64,000 nucleotides of DNA from Homarus americanus (lineage: Eukaryota; Arthropoda; Malacostraca; Decapoda; Nephropidae): NCBI RefSeq assembly GCF_018991925.1, contig NW_024736071.1, forward strand, positions 13,679,752-13,743,751. Direction: 5' to 3'. Positions 1-11,450 of this stretch are shown in pieces (position 1 is the stretch's first letter; each line of letters starts with the position of its first letter). Under the pieces are notes generated by a model. It was not told the origin of the DNA. It did no database searches and saw nothing but the letters and a program-made list of their open reading frames with translations. A program made the translations under genes and the position numbers.

Positions 1-170
1 GTCCCTCACGACACAGCGTGGCCCTCACGACACAGCGTGGCCCTCACGACACAACGTGGCCCTCACGACACAACGTGGCCCTCACGACACCACGTGGCCC
101 TCACTACACAGTGTGGCCCTCACGACACCACGTGGCCCTCACGACACAGTGTGGCACTCACGATACAGTT
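1..170. repeat. 19-bp minisatellite
   Basis: Eight to nine head-to-tail copies of a 19-bp unit close to CCTCACGACACCACGTGGC run from the window edge to about 170, with single-base variation between copies. The array is probably cut by the window start. Because 19 is not a multiple of three, all three frames stay open and give overlapping repetitive peptides; these are not genes. Confidence 0.9.
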
Positions 171-334
171 TCCCCCCCTCACTACACCATCCACCCCTCA
201 TGGCACCACCTGTCTACCCGCTCCCTCCCTTCTCTCTTACAAAATTATGTGATAAGTTTAGTATTATGCTCAGAGACACATCACTCCAGAACACACGGGA
301 AAGTGTTTCTGGTTTCATGCTCCACCAGGTGCTG

Positions 335-2205
335 CTGACGTGGTGTGTGTGTGGCAGTGATAGTGTAGGTGGTGGTTTGGGTGTTGTTGTGGATGGTGGT
401 GGCAGTGTGGGTGATGGTAGTAATGGTATTGTGGTCATGGTGGTGTAATGGGTGGCGGTAGTGAGGCTGACAGTGATGGAGATGTGGATACCAGTCAGAG
501 GGGTGATGTAGTTGTGGTGATGGTGATGATTTGTGTACGGACGTGTGGTGAAAGTGTTTTAATGTGTGTGTGTGGTGTTCAGGTGATGGAGGTGGTAGTA
601 GTGTGTGGTGTTCAGGTGATGGAGGTGGTAGTGTGTGTGTGTGGTGTGGGCAGGTGATGGAGGTGGTGTGTGTGTGTGGTGGGCAGTGGAGGTGGTGTGT
701 GTGTGTGTGGTGGGCAGGTGATGGAGGTGGTGTGTGTGGTGGCAGGTGATGGAGGTGGTGTGTGTGGTGGGGCAGGTGATGGAGGTGGTGTGTGTGTGTG
801 TGTGTGTGTGGGTGATGGAGGTGGTAGTGTGTGTGTGTGTGTGGTGGGCAGGTGATGGAGGTGTGTGTGGTGGTGGTGTGTGGTGGGCAGGTCAGGATGG
901 GTGTGTGTGTGTGGTGGGGGGTGTGTGTGTGGTGGGGGGTAGTGTGTGTGGTGTGGTGGTGGGGTAGTGTGGTGGGCAGGTGGTGGATGGGTGTGTGTGG
1001 TGGTGGGGGTGTGTGTGGTGTGTGGTGTGGTGTGTGGGTGTAGGGGTGTGTGTGGTGGGGGTGGTGGTGTGTGGTGGGCAGGATGGTGTAGTGTGTGGTG
1101 GGGGTGGTGTGAGTGGGCAGGTGGTGGATGGCTGTGTGTGTGTGGTGGGGTGGTGGGTGGGTGGGTTGTAGTGTGTGTGGTGGGGGGTAGGTGTGTGTGG
1201 TGGGGTGGTGTGTGTGTGGTGTGTGTGTGGCAGGTGGTGGAGTGTGTGTGTGGTGGGGGTGGTGGTGGATGGCTGTAGTGTGTGTGGTGGGGGTGGTGGA
1301 TGGGTTGTAGTGTGTGGTGGGGGTGTGTGTGTGGTGGTGAGGGTGTGGTGGGGGCAGTGTGTGTGTGTGTGGTGGGCAGGTGTGGTGTGTGTGTGTGGTG
1401 GGGTGGTGGTGTGGTGTGTGTGGTGTGTGTGGTGGGCAGGTGGTGGATGGTGTGTGTGTGGTGGGGGTGTGGTGGGCAGGTGTGTGTGTGTGTGTGTGTG
1501 TGGTGGGTGGGTGTGTGTGGTGGTGTGTGGTGGGCAGGTGGTGTGTGGTGGGGTGTGTGGTGTGTGTGTGGGGGTAGTGGTGTGTGTGGGGGTGGTGTGT
1601 GGTGTGTGTGGTGTGTGTGTGGGCAGGTGGTAGGTGGAGGTGGTGGTGTGTGTGGTGGGGGTGGTGTGTGTGGTGTGTGTGGTGTTGTGTGTGTGGTGGG
1701 CAGGTGGGTAGTGTGGTGGTGTGTGGTGGTGTGTGTGGTGGGGGTGTGTGTGGTGGGTGGTGGTGTGTGTGGTGTGGGGTGGTGTGTGTGTGTGGTGGGC
1801 AGGTGTGTGGTGGGCAGGTGGTGTGTGGGGGTGTGTGGTGTGTGTGGTGGTGGTAGTGTGGTGGTGTGTGTGTGGGGGGGTGGTAGTGTGTGGTAGTGTG
1901 TGGTGGTGTGTGTGTGGTGTGGTGTGGTGGGGTGTGTGTGGTGGGCAGGTGGTGGTGGGTTGTGTGTGGTGGGGTGGTGGTAGTGTGTGGTGGGGTGTGT
2001 GTGTGTGTGTGTGGTGGGGGGTGGTGGTGTGGTGGGGTGGGTGGTAGTAGTGTGTGGTGGGCAGGTGGTAGTGTGTGTGTGGGGGGGTGGTGTGTGGTGG
2101 GTGGGTGTGTGGTGGGGGTGTGTGTGGGGGGTGGGTGGTGGTGGGCAGGTGGTGGATGGGTTGTAGTGTGGGTGGTGGTAGTGTGTGTGGTGGGCAGGTG
2201 GCTGT
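335..2205. repeat. GT-rich degenerate minisatellite (about 1.9 kb)
   Basis: The + strand is almost only G and T, built from GTGTGTGTGGTGG blocks alternating with GGGCAGGTGATGGAGGTG or GGGCAGGTGGTGGATGG. The GGGCAGG core is typical of hypervariable minisatellites. The array is least regular at 335-560 and most regular at 560-2200. A 672-residue His/Thr/Pro frame on the - strand crosses the whole array, but it is only (CA)n-type sequence read in one frame. No gene is supported. Confidence 0.92.
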
Positions 2206-3325
2206 GATACACTGGTTTTGGGTAGAGGATGACATTTGGCTGTTGGATTTTGCCACAGACAGACACGAAGACAAAGGCTGGTATACTCTCACGCATCAAT
2301 GTTCCAACACTATACTGGATGAGTTTTTGTGTATCTTCTGGCGGAGGTTAACAGCTGCTGGTGGTTTCCTCTGTAGGGCCCAACGAGTTGACGAAAGAAC
2401 CTAGAATTTTTTTCTATTATCGGTAATTTCTGTTGTGTAATGTAAGAGTAGCATTTTAGTACCATATTTGTGCTACAACTGTTTTGACGATATATTGTCC
2501 GAGTATATTAAACTTGGAACATCGATTTTACAAAGATATATCATTGTGCTCACGCTCATAGTACGGGTCTTATCGGATCATTTGTTCTAATTTTACAAGC
2601 TATGAACATTGCATCTATACTGTACAGGGCCACTATAGAGACCCTGCCTGTGAATTAGCTCTTACGCTATCATTTTATATTCTATAGTTACCTGTGAACA
2701 GCACAGCTTACTACCTGTTTGGTCTGTTCTTTGTTATGCAGAGAAAGAGTCAGCGTAAATACTTGTACAGATATTGTAGTGATTCAGTTTGTGTTTTGTC
2801 GCATATCCAGTGTACACTTGATCCTTATTTTTTACACAAGTTATGATGGATATCCTGTTTATAAAGGTTCCGCCTTCTTTCGTTAGTGGTTAACATCTGA
2901 AACTGTGGACAGGTATTTTAGGATCAAGTGAATTTGTTTACACCACATAACTATCATAATATAACATGGATGTTGGGCTTAAACTGCAACAACTTGACAG
3001 ACTCGATGACAGCCGTGTAAGCCATGTTTGGTGCTCCTCATGATAAGGAATTACTGTACAGTATTGGATGTTTTGTATCAATGTTCTGTACAATGTACAG
3101 TACTTGTAAAGTTTATCATGTTAGTAGACTTATTGACATTTGTTAACGGAACACTACACGTTCTAGCACGATGAACAAGGTCGTGTTACAAGGAAAATTA
3201 GATAATTTATCACATTTTTCAACGTCTTAATGAACATTAATACTTCAGGATATTTTTTTATTTAAGGAGTGGTGGCATACTCTATACTCGTACAGAATTA
3301 GGGTCCAAATTTTAATTTGTAATTA
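2206..3325. other. Unique AT-rich sequence, nothing recognised
   Basis: The GT array ends near 2205 and normal-complexity sequence follows. A + strand frame continues to 2404 and its last 60 or so residues look like ordinary protein, but I do not recognise it and see no clear splice border. The rest has short frames only and many TGTAC/TACTGTA words. Confidence 0.5.
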
Positions 3326-3615
3326 TCAACACGTTAGACACATTCTGAAGCTCAGTAATAACGAAATAACTAGAACAAATGGCTTTAAATTAGATAAATT
3401 CCGATTCAGAAAGGATATAGGCAAGCACTGGTTTGGTAATAGAGTTGTGGATATGTGGAATAGGCTACCGAGTGCTATAGTAGGATCGGGGACGCTAGGG
3501 AGCTTCAAGACGAAGTTGGATAGGCACATGGAAGTGCTGGGATGGGTGTGAAAGGGATCTGCCCTGTATGGGCCAGTCGGCCTCCTGCAGTATCCCACTT
3601 TCTTATGTTCTTATA
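3326..3615 (+). mobile_element. CR1-like LINE 3' end (diverged copy)
   Basis: The + strand encodes the C-terminal tail of a non-LTR reverse transcriptase with stop codons, still readable as NGFKLDKFRFRKDIG, then a VVDMWNRLPSA-like stretch and a SFKTKLDRHM-like stretch. This Phe-rich, Trp-Asn-x-Leu-Pro pattern is the usual end of CR1/L2-type ORF2. The copy ends in TTCTTATGTTCTTAT, an 8-bp tail repeat; short 8-bp tails are characteristic of CR1 elements. It is a 5'-truncated dead copy, diverged from the two copies downstream. Confidence 0.75.
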
Positions 3616-3659
3616 CTGTATTGTACCATCAGTTACCGAAGACAGTCCTCTTGATAATG

Positions 3660-3945
3660 ATAAGCCTTAAAGGGGATATAGATAAAGTTCTTATAATATC
3701 CGAGCAGGATAGGACTCGAAGCAACGGATTCAAGTTGGACAAGTTTAGGTTTAGGAGGGAGATAGGAAGAAACTGGTTCACAAATAGGGTGGTGGACGAG
3801 TGGAACAAGCTTAGCAACTTTGTAGTAAGTGCGGGAACTCTGGAAAGTTTCAAAAGGAGGCTAGATAGATTCATGGATGATAGAGTGGTAGTAACTCTCG
3901 ACAGGAGCTGCCAGACTCCTTATTTTCTTATGTTATGTTAACAAT
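3660..3945 (+). mobile_element. CR1-like LINE 3' end (copy 2)
   Basis: The + strand encodes DKVLIISEQDRTRSNGFKL and then RFRREIGRNWFTNRVVDEWN, ending FKRRLDRFMDD, the C-terminus of a CR1/L2-type reverse transcriptase polyprotein. It ends near TTTCTTATGTTATG, a decayed form of the 8-bp tail. It is nearly identical to the inverted copy at 4386-4865, so both come from the same recently active subfamily. It is truncated at the 5' side and not functional. Confidence 0.8.
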
Positions 3946-4151
3946 GACACACAATCAGTTGGTCATGTGTAATATTCTGTACACACAGAGGCGGAGTTCG
4001 AAGGCTGGTGTGTTAGTTGTCCTTCCACGTAGTACCGACACTTGTGTTATGGAAATAGTGTGTCTTGCCTTAGTAAATGTAAGTAGTGGCGGTGAAATTA
4101 CTGCACAGAAGGATTTAGCATTAACTGGGTGAAACATTGTTGATATAATAT

Positions 4152-4901
4152 CATTGTAAGGATTGCTGCGACCGAGTAGATACAGATCTCGTGTCCTGTC
4201 TTGGGGACCTCTGGTTCGACCCTGAGGCAGTCAAATCTCCACTCTGTTGTGAATTGGTACCTTACTTCACGGTTTAGAAGTGAAAGGAATTGAGTGCAGT
4301 GCCGGCCACGCTGCCTCCTTGTATACTGCACTAAGAAAGATGAGGCTCTCAACTGGCTCAGCCATGTCGATATTGTTAGTGTTATAGAACATAAGAACAT
4401 AAAGAAAATAAGGAGTCTGCAATAGGCCGGTTGGCCTGTGCATGGCAGCTCCTGTCGAGAGTTACAACCACTATCATCCATGAATCTATCTAGCCTCCTT
4501 TTGAAACTTTCCAGAGTTCCCGCACTTACTACAAAGTTGCTAAGCTTGTTCCACTCGTCCACCACCCTATTTGTGAACCAGTTTCTTCCTATCTCCCTCC
4601 TAAACCTAAACTTATCCAACTTAAATCCGTTGCTCCGAGTCCTATCCTGCTCGGATATTATAAGAACTTTATCTATATCCCCTTTATTGATTCCTTTCAC
4701 CCACCTAAATACTTCTATCATATCTAGGGAATGCAAGTTAAGTTTCTTTAACCTATCCTGATATGGAAGGTTTCTAAGTCCCGGAATCATTTTCGCCATT
4801 CTTCGCTGCACCGACTCTGGTGTTATTGACTGTATCTGTGATGTTATGTATCCACACTGTCCCAAACAGAGTCATGCATGTGGAACCCACTTTCACTTTT
4901 T
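4152..4901 (+). mobile_element. tRNA-derived SINE split by a LINE insertion
   Basis: A tRNA-like head lies at 4152-4235: A-box-like GACCGAGTAGATACAG and B-box-like GGTTCGACCC. The body at 4270-4360 carries GAGTGCAGTGCCGGCCA and GCCTCCTTGTATAC, which match the SINE at 53769-54018. The characteristic tail TGGAACCCACTTTCACTTTT is at 4881-4900, on the far side of an inverted LINE fragment (4386-4865). I infer that the LINE inserted into the SINE body. A and B boxes would be the internal RNA polymerase III promoter. Confidence 0.6.
4386..4865 (-). mobile_element. CR1-like LINE 3' end (copy 3, inverted)
   Basis: On the - strand this reads continuously from SVQRRMAKMIPGLRNLPYQD through DMIEVFRWVKGINKGDIDKV to FKRRLDRFMDD, the C-terminal part of a CR1/L2-type reverse transcriptase protein. 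The 3' tail is the complement of AGAACATAAGAACATAAAG at 4387-4405. It is longer than the copy at 3660-3945 and nearly identical where they overlap, forming an inverted pair about 440 bp apart. No catalytic RT motif is included, so it is a 5'-truncated remnant. Confidence 0.82.
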
Positions 4902-5699
4902 CAATATAATTTTGACGTGATTACAACATGGAAGAATGGCAAGACATTGAAGACAAGGGTTATATAGTAAGTAGGACATAATCGGAATTATGTAGGAATT
5001 TCATAAAATGACGAGATGATGTTGATACAACCTGTAAACTGAAGTGTTAGAGTTCTTTATTAAGTAATGATGTATGGAGAGATAGTTGATCTGTAGCATT
5101 TCGTCCTGTGTCGTTGTGGGGCAAAGTTAAATGTCGAGAATTCCATGAATGCAGTTTGGAGTGGACGGCAGGTGGTGTCGGAACTCAGGGTTTGCTGCCA
5201 CCGCTATTGCGGCCACAAATTAAAACAGCACCTAACTGTACCAATTGTTCCATACGCATTGTTATGAAATTCTATCATGTTGTGTTTTATTTATGGAATT
5301 AATCAAGTGAAAGTGCTTTGCGAAAAAATTACATCAATTAAGTAAAGTGTGGCAATTTGTACACCAAACTAGCAATGTGCAGGTAAGTACACAGTCGACA
5401 CCTAGGGCTGTCATGAATGACTTGAAGACAGCGAGTATTGACGAAAACACAGTAAACCTCTCCGGGAAAGACGGATCTCATACTTAAAGATTATGGAAAC
5501 GGCATAAAGACATTCTGACAACACGCAAATCATGCATGTAAATAAACACATGTACACATGCATTTCGACAAACTTACACACACACACAGAGCTTCAGATA
5601 GACACTCACAAAGACTCTCACTCACACGGAACACCAATAAGACCTCGGCCTTTCCAAGTAGCGTCACTGAACAAGTTTCCAGGAGTACCGTTAGTTTCT
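4902..5699. other. No recognised feature
   Basis: Ordinary AT-rich sequence with only short frames (longest 64 residues, 5108-5302 on +). I see no domain, tRNA or clear transposon end here. Confidence 0.4.
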
Positions 5700-5870
5700 T
5701 TGTCCTTCCTCCACACACTCTCCTCCTCCCTCTCTCCTGTCTTACCCCTTCCCCTCCTCAACCTTCCCCTTTCCCCTCCCCAACCTTCCCCTTTCCCCTC
5801 CCCAACCTTCCCCCCTCCTCTCCCCAACCTTCCACTTCCCCTCCTCTCCTCCCCTTCATATCCACCTTCC
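5700..5870. repeat. C/T-rich tandem repeat
   Basis: A polypyrimidine stretch built from an imperfect unit near CTCCCCAACCTTCCCCTTTCC, about 20 bp, repeated five to six times. The long Pro/Ser/Leu frames here in several phases result from this composition. Confidence 0.8.
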
Positions 5871-6945
5871 TGTTTATCTTGTTGTTCACCTCCAGCCACA
5901 CTTTGCTCTTCTTCCTTTCTTACTTCATGATTCCTGTTTACTACCCATCTTACTTTTGTTCTCTGCTTTGTCTCACGTCGTCTTGGTCTCGCCACCTCAG
6001 GTATTGTCTCACGCACGCCTGCACCGAAATGTAGCTTTATGCTGGTCTCGTATGTTTTGTTCCCCTAATGAGTGACTTTGGCCAAACTCGTGGAGTAAGC
6101 TGCTCGTTTGTGGTGTTCCCCGCTTATAAATACTTGGCTTGAATGACAACACAAGGCAGAATGGCAGCAGAAGTGATGCATTAGAAGTGTAGAAAACAAG
6201 AGAAGAGCAGTAATGCAATAAGTAGATATATTTATTTGCGTATTCTCTCACATACTTTACTTTCCATTTTAGGTTCATGTTTTTCGTTTTAGTAATGCTA
6301 CCAATGTGCATGACTGGCATTGCTTTCTCTGTTCGTCTGTTCTCCGCTTACAGTTGGTTTACAATATGAAAGATAATAAGGACGTGGAAAACGACGACTT
6401 GGTATATTACCTGTAGAAAGAAAGCTTTCTGTGAAGGAGTGCGTGTTGAGGGAGAAGTGAGGTGTGCTGGAGTGGAGGAGAGATGGGAGTTGTTTATTTA
6501 GGGAGGTGGTGGAGGTGTGGTAGAGGAGGGTTGGTTGAATGTGGGTGGAAGGAGAGGTGGGATTTTTTATGGAGTGGTGATGGTATTGGGGGTGGGAGGG
6601 GGATGTAGGAAGAAAAGAGGAGGATTGGTGTTGTTGGGCTGGGAGGTGGAGGTTGTAGGAGGGGAGGAGGATTGTGGTGAGGCAAGACCGGCCTGGAGTG
6701 GGCTGGTGTACAGACTGGAAGATCAACTACTTTCACTGTTAGTGTGTCTTGCCCCCTATGTCTGCCTGCAAGGCTGGACGGCCGGAGAGATGAATGCCTT
6801 TATGGATACAGTACACGGTTAGCGGGTTAGACTTTGCACTGGAGTTTGACTAGAGGAGGGATAGCTGAATGCTGCCGACATGTTTAACTGACCGGGAGCT
6901 GGAACATGGGAAAGGTACAGATAAAAAGTTTAGAAAACATTGAGG
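5871..6945. other. Low-complexity flanks, no gene recognised
   Basis: 6440-6700 is purine-rich (GGAGG/GTGG) and gives a Pro/His/Ser-rich 142-residue frame on the - strand with no recognisable domain. The rest shows no structure I can name. Confidence 0.4.
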
Positions 6946-7490
6946 TAGTGGATGGAAGATGAGGAAGTGTGGATGGAGGATGAGGAAGTGTGGATGGAGG
7001 ATGAGGAAGTGTGGAGGGAAGATGAGGAAGTGTGGAAGGAAGTTGAGGAAGTGTGGAGGGAAGATGAGGAAGTGTGGAGGGAAGATGAGGAAGTGTGGAG
7101 GAAAGTTGAGGAAGTTTGGAGGGAAGATGAGGAAGTGTGGAGGGAAGATGAGGAAGTGAGGGAAGTTGAGGAAGTGTGGAGGGAATTTGAGGAAGTGTGG
7201 AGGGAAGTTGAGGAAGTGTGGAGGGAAGATGAGGAAGTGTGGAGGGAAGTTGAGGAAGTGTTGGAGGGAAGTTGAGGAAGTGTTGGAGGGAAGTTGAGGA
7301 AGTGTGGGGGGAAGTTGAGGAAGTGGGAAGATGAGGAAGTGTTGGAGGGAAGATGAGGAAGTGTGGAGGGAAGATGAGGAAGTGTGGAGGAAAGTTGAGG
7401 AAGTGTGGAGGGAAGATGAGGAAGTGTGGATGGAAGTGTGGAGGGAAGATGAGGAAGTGTGGAGGGAAGTTGAGGAAGTGTGGAGGTAAG
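6946..7490. repeat. 21-bp purine minisatellite
   Basis: About 26 tandem copies of a unit near GAGGGAAGATGAGGAAGTGTG, alternating GATGAGG and GTTGAGG, with two short gaps (near 7155 and 7325). The unit is 21 bp, so one frame reads as a heptad-like EEVWRED repeat on + and the other strand as a Phe/Pro/His repeat. The + frame is lost at indels after 7275, as expected of a non-coding array. Confidence 0.92.
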
Positions 7491-9711
7491 TAGTCACTCG
7501 GTATATTTAGATGTCATGACAACCATTGAATTGGAACAAGAGACCTGGTGAGGTACACATATAGTGTCTCCTGTGACTCTCTGGGCGACTTATATTAAGA
7601 ATTGACTCACCTCGTACACCATAGGTAAGGTGATGCAAGTATGTGGGATCAGGTTGGCATAATTATGCTGGGGATTTAAAAATGTTTTGGATGGTGGAAA
7701 GAAGTGAAAGGAAAGAGTTCCATAGATAAGAAGGATGAGAAGTGAATGAGGTCGAGGTTCGATTGAATGAAACTTACATGGAGTTGGGTGACGTAATGAG
7801 GAATGACGGAGGAAGTGAAGGTACGGTGGCAGTGGTTATGATAATGTACTGGGCTGGTTGGGACACTATTAATACAAGTTGAAATCCCCACCGAAGCGGC
7901 AGTGTATGGCCATATCGTCGCCGGCTTGTTGCAGAAAACATAACTGGATGACATAAGACCTTGGAGGAGGATGTACAGTCACGAACAAATTCCCCCTCCT
8001 CCCCCCCCCCCCCCGTGGTGGGACTGTCACGGGAAGGTGTCTCCGAACTGACTTTACCTGACTGTTGTTTGGTGCGTGTGTGCTGTTGTATCTCCTCTAA
8101 GGTCGATACTGCTTCAGTTTGCGAGGTCCGGGGAGGGAACTCGACTGTACCTGTCTTAACCAGTGTGTGGTGTGACGCGAGGCTCTCTGGTTTGTCTTGT
8201 AATAGTACTAGGTGATCAGATGTAGCTAAAGTTGAGGTGCCATTGTCTGGATACGTCATCATATCTGTGCTGTCCACTTAGTTCATCATGAAATAAAAAG
8301 GCTATATATTATATTTTGTGTAAGAAGCAAACAGGACTATGGGGCGGCAGCTTAGACGTAACAACAATATCCCGTGTGAGGCAGACATGTGTGTAAATGA
8401 TGTGCAGAGCTACATCATAGATGGACCCGAAACAGGAAACCCGTTTATTTATAATGTATTATAATATAGAGTATTGGGAATGTGATGATGGTCGTGGTGG
8501 GTGTGGCATGGTAACAGGCAGAACCACTCCTCCATCACTGCTGAGGTTTGGAGCGAGGGTGGAGGGTATGGGGAGTGGCACTACTAAAATTCCGGATGTT
8601 GGAAGCAAGCAGAAAAAGTCGTCTGGTTGGGTTAGTTACAGTGACAGTATGGTTGTAGTGGTGGTGCACACACACACACACACACACTCACTTTATACAA
8701 GGTACAGTATACACATGCAGTGTACTCGTAAGTACACACATGTCCGCACGTGCATAACGGTAAGACCGGGTCTGATCTTAAGTGAACTCCCCCTCCCTCT
8801 TCTCCACAAGCTCAGGTGGTGGAGCGGGCGGGCCAGGAACCATAATAGGACACCAGCCAGTGAGGGTAAGATAACCAGTGAGTAGGAGAAGGAAGGGGGT
8901 GGTGGGTAGAAGTGTGTAGGGGGTTATGGAGGACGTGGTATTGTGGAGCAAAAGTCACAACATGGTGATGCTCCCTAAAATTAAATTTTTCACTTGTCAG
9001 AAAATTAATGTTTCTTAGGTAGATGGTTCTCTCTATGTTATAGCGGAGGTCTGCTTGTGCCATCTTAGGCGGACGTTGTCTTGATGGGCTCCTCCTTTCA
9101 CTTCGGGTTTCTTTACATTTGGACCTTATCCATAATATAAAACTGATTTAGTTGACCATGGGACTGACTTAAATCTTGTTTGTATATCATGAAAATGTCA
9201 CAAATTTAGTTAGTCCTGGAAGAGTGCGCCAGGAGCTAGTACATTTTAGAATGTAATAATTTTTGTAAGTTTGACCGACAGTGATATTATTCCCAATCAT
9301 ACCGCCTTTGAGTATATTTAGAAAACTGGGCAGTATATTGTAGCAGCACCCTCGACAACATACTGTAGGTAGGATGAGTGGTAGGGAGTCAAAGACTGGT
9401 GGTGGGGGACTACTGGAAGCATTACTCAGGGAAATTTATACAACCACCACAGCTTATACCTCATGTTTGGCCGACTTTCCTCCTATTTGTACTGCAGGTC
9501 CCCAGGAAGAGTTTACGGGTGCAAGATCTCGCTCTTAATAGCCAGCTCATTGATTAAGAGAGAGAGAGAGATGGGATGCGTCTCATGCTGTTGGCCACAT
9601 AAAGAGGTTTTAAGGGCAGGTAATACTGGCTCCATGTGGTTTATCAATAATATTCCCAGTCACGTGGCGCCTCCGTCACTACAGTACTCGGTTGTGACTC
9701 ATTATTGTGCT
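7491..9711. other. Mostly unrecognised sequence with one dispersed repeat
   Basis: A 167-residue frame on the - strand (7774-8277) has Ser/Thr-rich composition and matches nothing I know; part of it overlaps a dispersed repeat. A (CA)n run lies at 8667-8688 and (GA)n at 9557-9570. No exon, tRNA or transposon end is recognisable elsewhere. Confidence 0.4.
7968..8155 (+). repeat. Dispersed repeat, copy A
   Basis: This segment aligns by eye with 52895-53075: both contain CCCGTGGTG, GTCACGGGAA or GTCATGGGAA, a CTGTTGT.TGGT.CG block, TGTGCTGTT.TATCTC and GGGAGGGA.CGA in the same order. It includes a run of about 15 C at 8001-8015. The family is unknown to me; an old transposable element is likely. 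Confidence 0.6.
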
Positions 9712-11450
9712 AGTGGTGGTATAGTCCTCGTGCAGTAAGGTGTAGGAGGGTGGTGGTGGTGTAGTCCTCGTGCAGTAAGGTGTAGGAGGGTGGTGGTGGT
9801 GTAGTCCTCGTGCAGGGGTGGTGGTGGTGTAGTCCTCTGTGTAGGAGGTGGTGGTGGTGTAGGTGCAGTAAGGAGGGTGGTGGTGGTGTAGTCCTCGTGC
9901 AGTGGTGGTGGTGTAGTGAGGGTGGTGGTGGTGTAGTCCTCGTGCAGTAAAGTAGGTGGTGGTGGTGGTGTAGTCCTCGTGCATAGGAGGGTGGTGGTGG
10001 TGTAGGTGTAGGAGGGTGGTGGTGTATGCAGTAAGGTGGGAGGGTGGTGGTGGTGTAGTCCTCGTGCAGGTGTAGGAGGGTGGTGGTGTAGTCCTCGTGC
10101 AGTAAGGTGTAGGAGGGTGGTGGTGGTGTAGTCCTCGTGCAGTAAGGTGTAGGAGGGTGGTGGTGTAGTTGGTGTAGGAGTGGTGGTGGTGTAGTGCAGA
10201 TGTGGTGGTGGTGTAGTCCTCGTGCAGTAAGGTGTAGGAGGGGTGTGGTGGTGTAGTCCTCGTGCAGTAAGGTGTAGGAGGGTGGTGGTGGTGTAGTCCT
10301 CGTGCAGTAAGGTGCAGTGGTGTAGGGTGGTGGTGGTGTAGTCCTCGTGCAGTAAGGTGTAGGAGGGTGGTGGTGTAGTGGTGGTGGTGGTGGTGTAGTG
10401 GTAAGGTGTAGGAGGGTGGTGAGTTGTAGTCCTCGTGCAGTAAGGTGTAGGTGGGTGGTGGTGGTGGTGGTGTAGTGCAGTAAGGTGGTGGTGGTGGTGG
10501 TGTAGTCCGTGCAGTAAGGTGTAGGAGGGTGGTGGTAGTCCTCAGCAGTAAGGTGTAGGAGGGTGGTGGTGTAGTCTCGTGCAGGTGTAGGAGTAGTAAG
10601 GGTGGTGGTGTAGTCCTCAGTAAGGTGCAGTAGTCCTCGTGCAGTAAGGTGTAGGAGGTGGTGGTGTAGTCCCTGCAGTAAGGTGTAGGAGGGTGGTGGT
10701 GGTGGTCCTCGTGCAGTAAGGTGTAGGAGGGGGTGGTGGTGTAGTCCTCGTGCAGTAAGGTGTAGGGTGGTGGTGGTGTAGTCCCGTGCATTAAGGTGTA
10801 GGAGGGTGGTGGTGTAGTCCTCGTGCAGTAAGGTGTAGGAGGTGGTGGTGGTGGTGTAGTCCTCGTGCAGTAGGTGTGGGGTGGTGGTGGTGTAGTTCTC
10901 GTGCAGTAGGTGTAGGAGGGTGGTGGTGGTGTAGTCCTCGTGCAGTAAGGTAGGGTGGTGGTGTAGGTGCAGTAAGGTGTAGGAGGTGGTGGTGGTCCTC
11001 GTGCAGTAAGGTGTAGGAGGTGGTGGTGTAAGTCCTCGTGGTGTAGTCCTCGTGCAGTAAGGTGTAGGAGGGTGGTGGTGTAGTCCCGTGCAGTGGTGTA
11101 GGGGGTGGTGGTGTGGTGCAGTAAGGTGTAGGAGGTGGTGGTGTAGTCCTCGTGCAGTAAGGTGTGGAGGTGGTGGTGGTGTAGGCAGTAAGGTGTAGGA
11201 GGGTGGTGGTGTAGTCCTCGTGCAGTAAGGTGTAGGAGGGTGGTGGTGTAGTCCTCGTGCAGTAAGGTGTAGGAGGGTGGTGGTGGTGGTGTAGTCCTCG
11301 TGCAGTAGGAAGGTGTAGGAGGGTGGTGGTGGTGGTGTAGTCCTCGTGCAGTAAGGTGTAGGAGGGTGGTGGTGTAGTCCTCGTGCAGTAAGGTGTAGGA
11401 GGGTGGTGGTGGTGGTGTAGTCCTCGTGCAGTAAGGTGTAGGAGGGGTGG
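9712..11450. repeat. 38-bp minisatellite (about 1.7 kb)
   Basis: Roughly 50 tandem copies of a unit that reads GTAGTCCTCGTGCAGTAAG then GTGTAGGAGGGTGGTGGTG. Many copies have internal deletions, mainly in the GTGGTGG and GTCCTCGTGCAG parts. A 625-residue - strand frame of Thr/Pro/His/Tyr is a by-product. Copy order is a patchwork of full and shortened units, typical of slippage and unequal exchange. Confidence 0.93.

Noticed and set aside
281..2299. 672-residue - strand open frame of His, Thr and Pro
   Set aside because: It is the complement of the GT minisatellite; several other frames are equally open and no domain is present.
6952..7275. Coiled-coil-like EEVWRED repeat protein on +
   Set aside because: The 21-bp unit keeps one frame open by length alone; the array continues past the stop with shifted frames and both strands are equally open.
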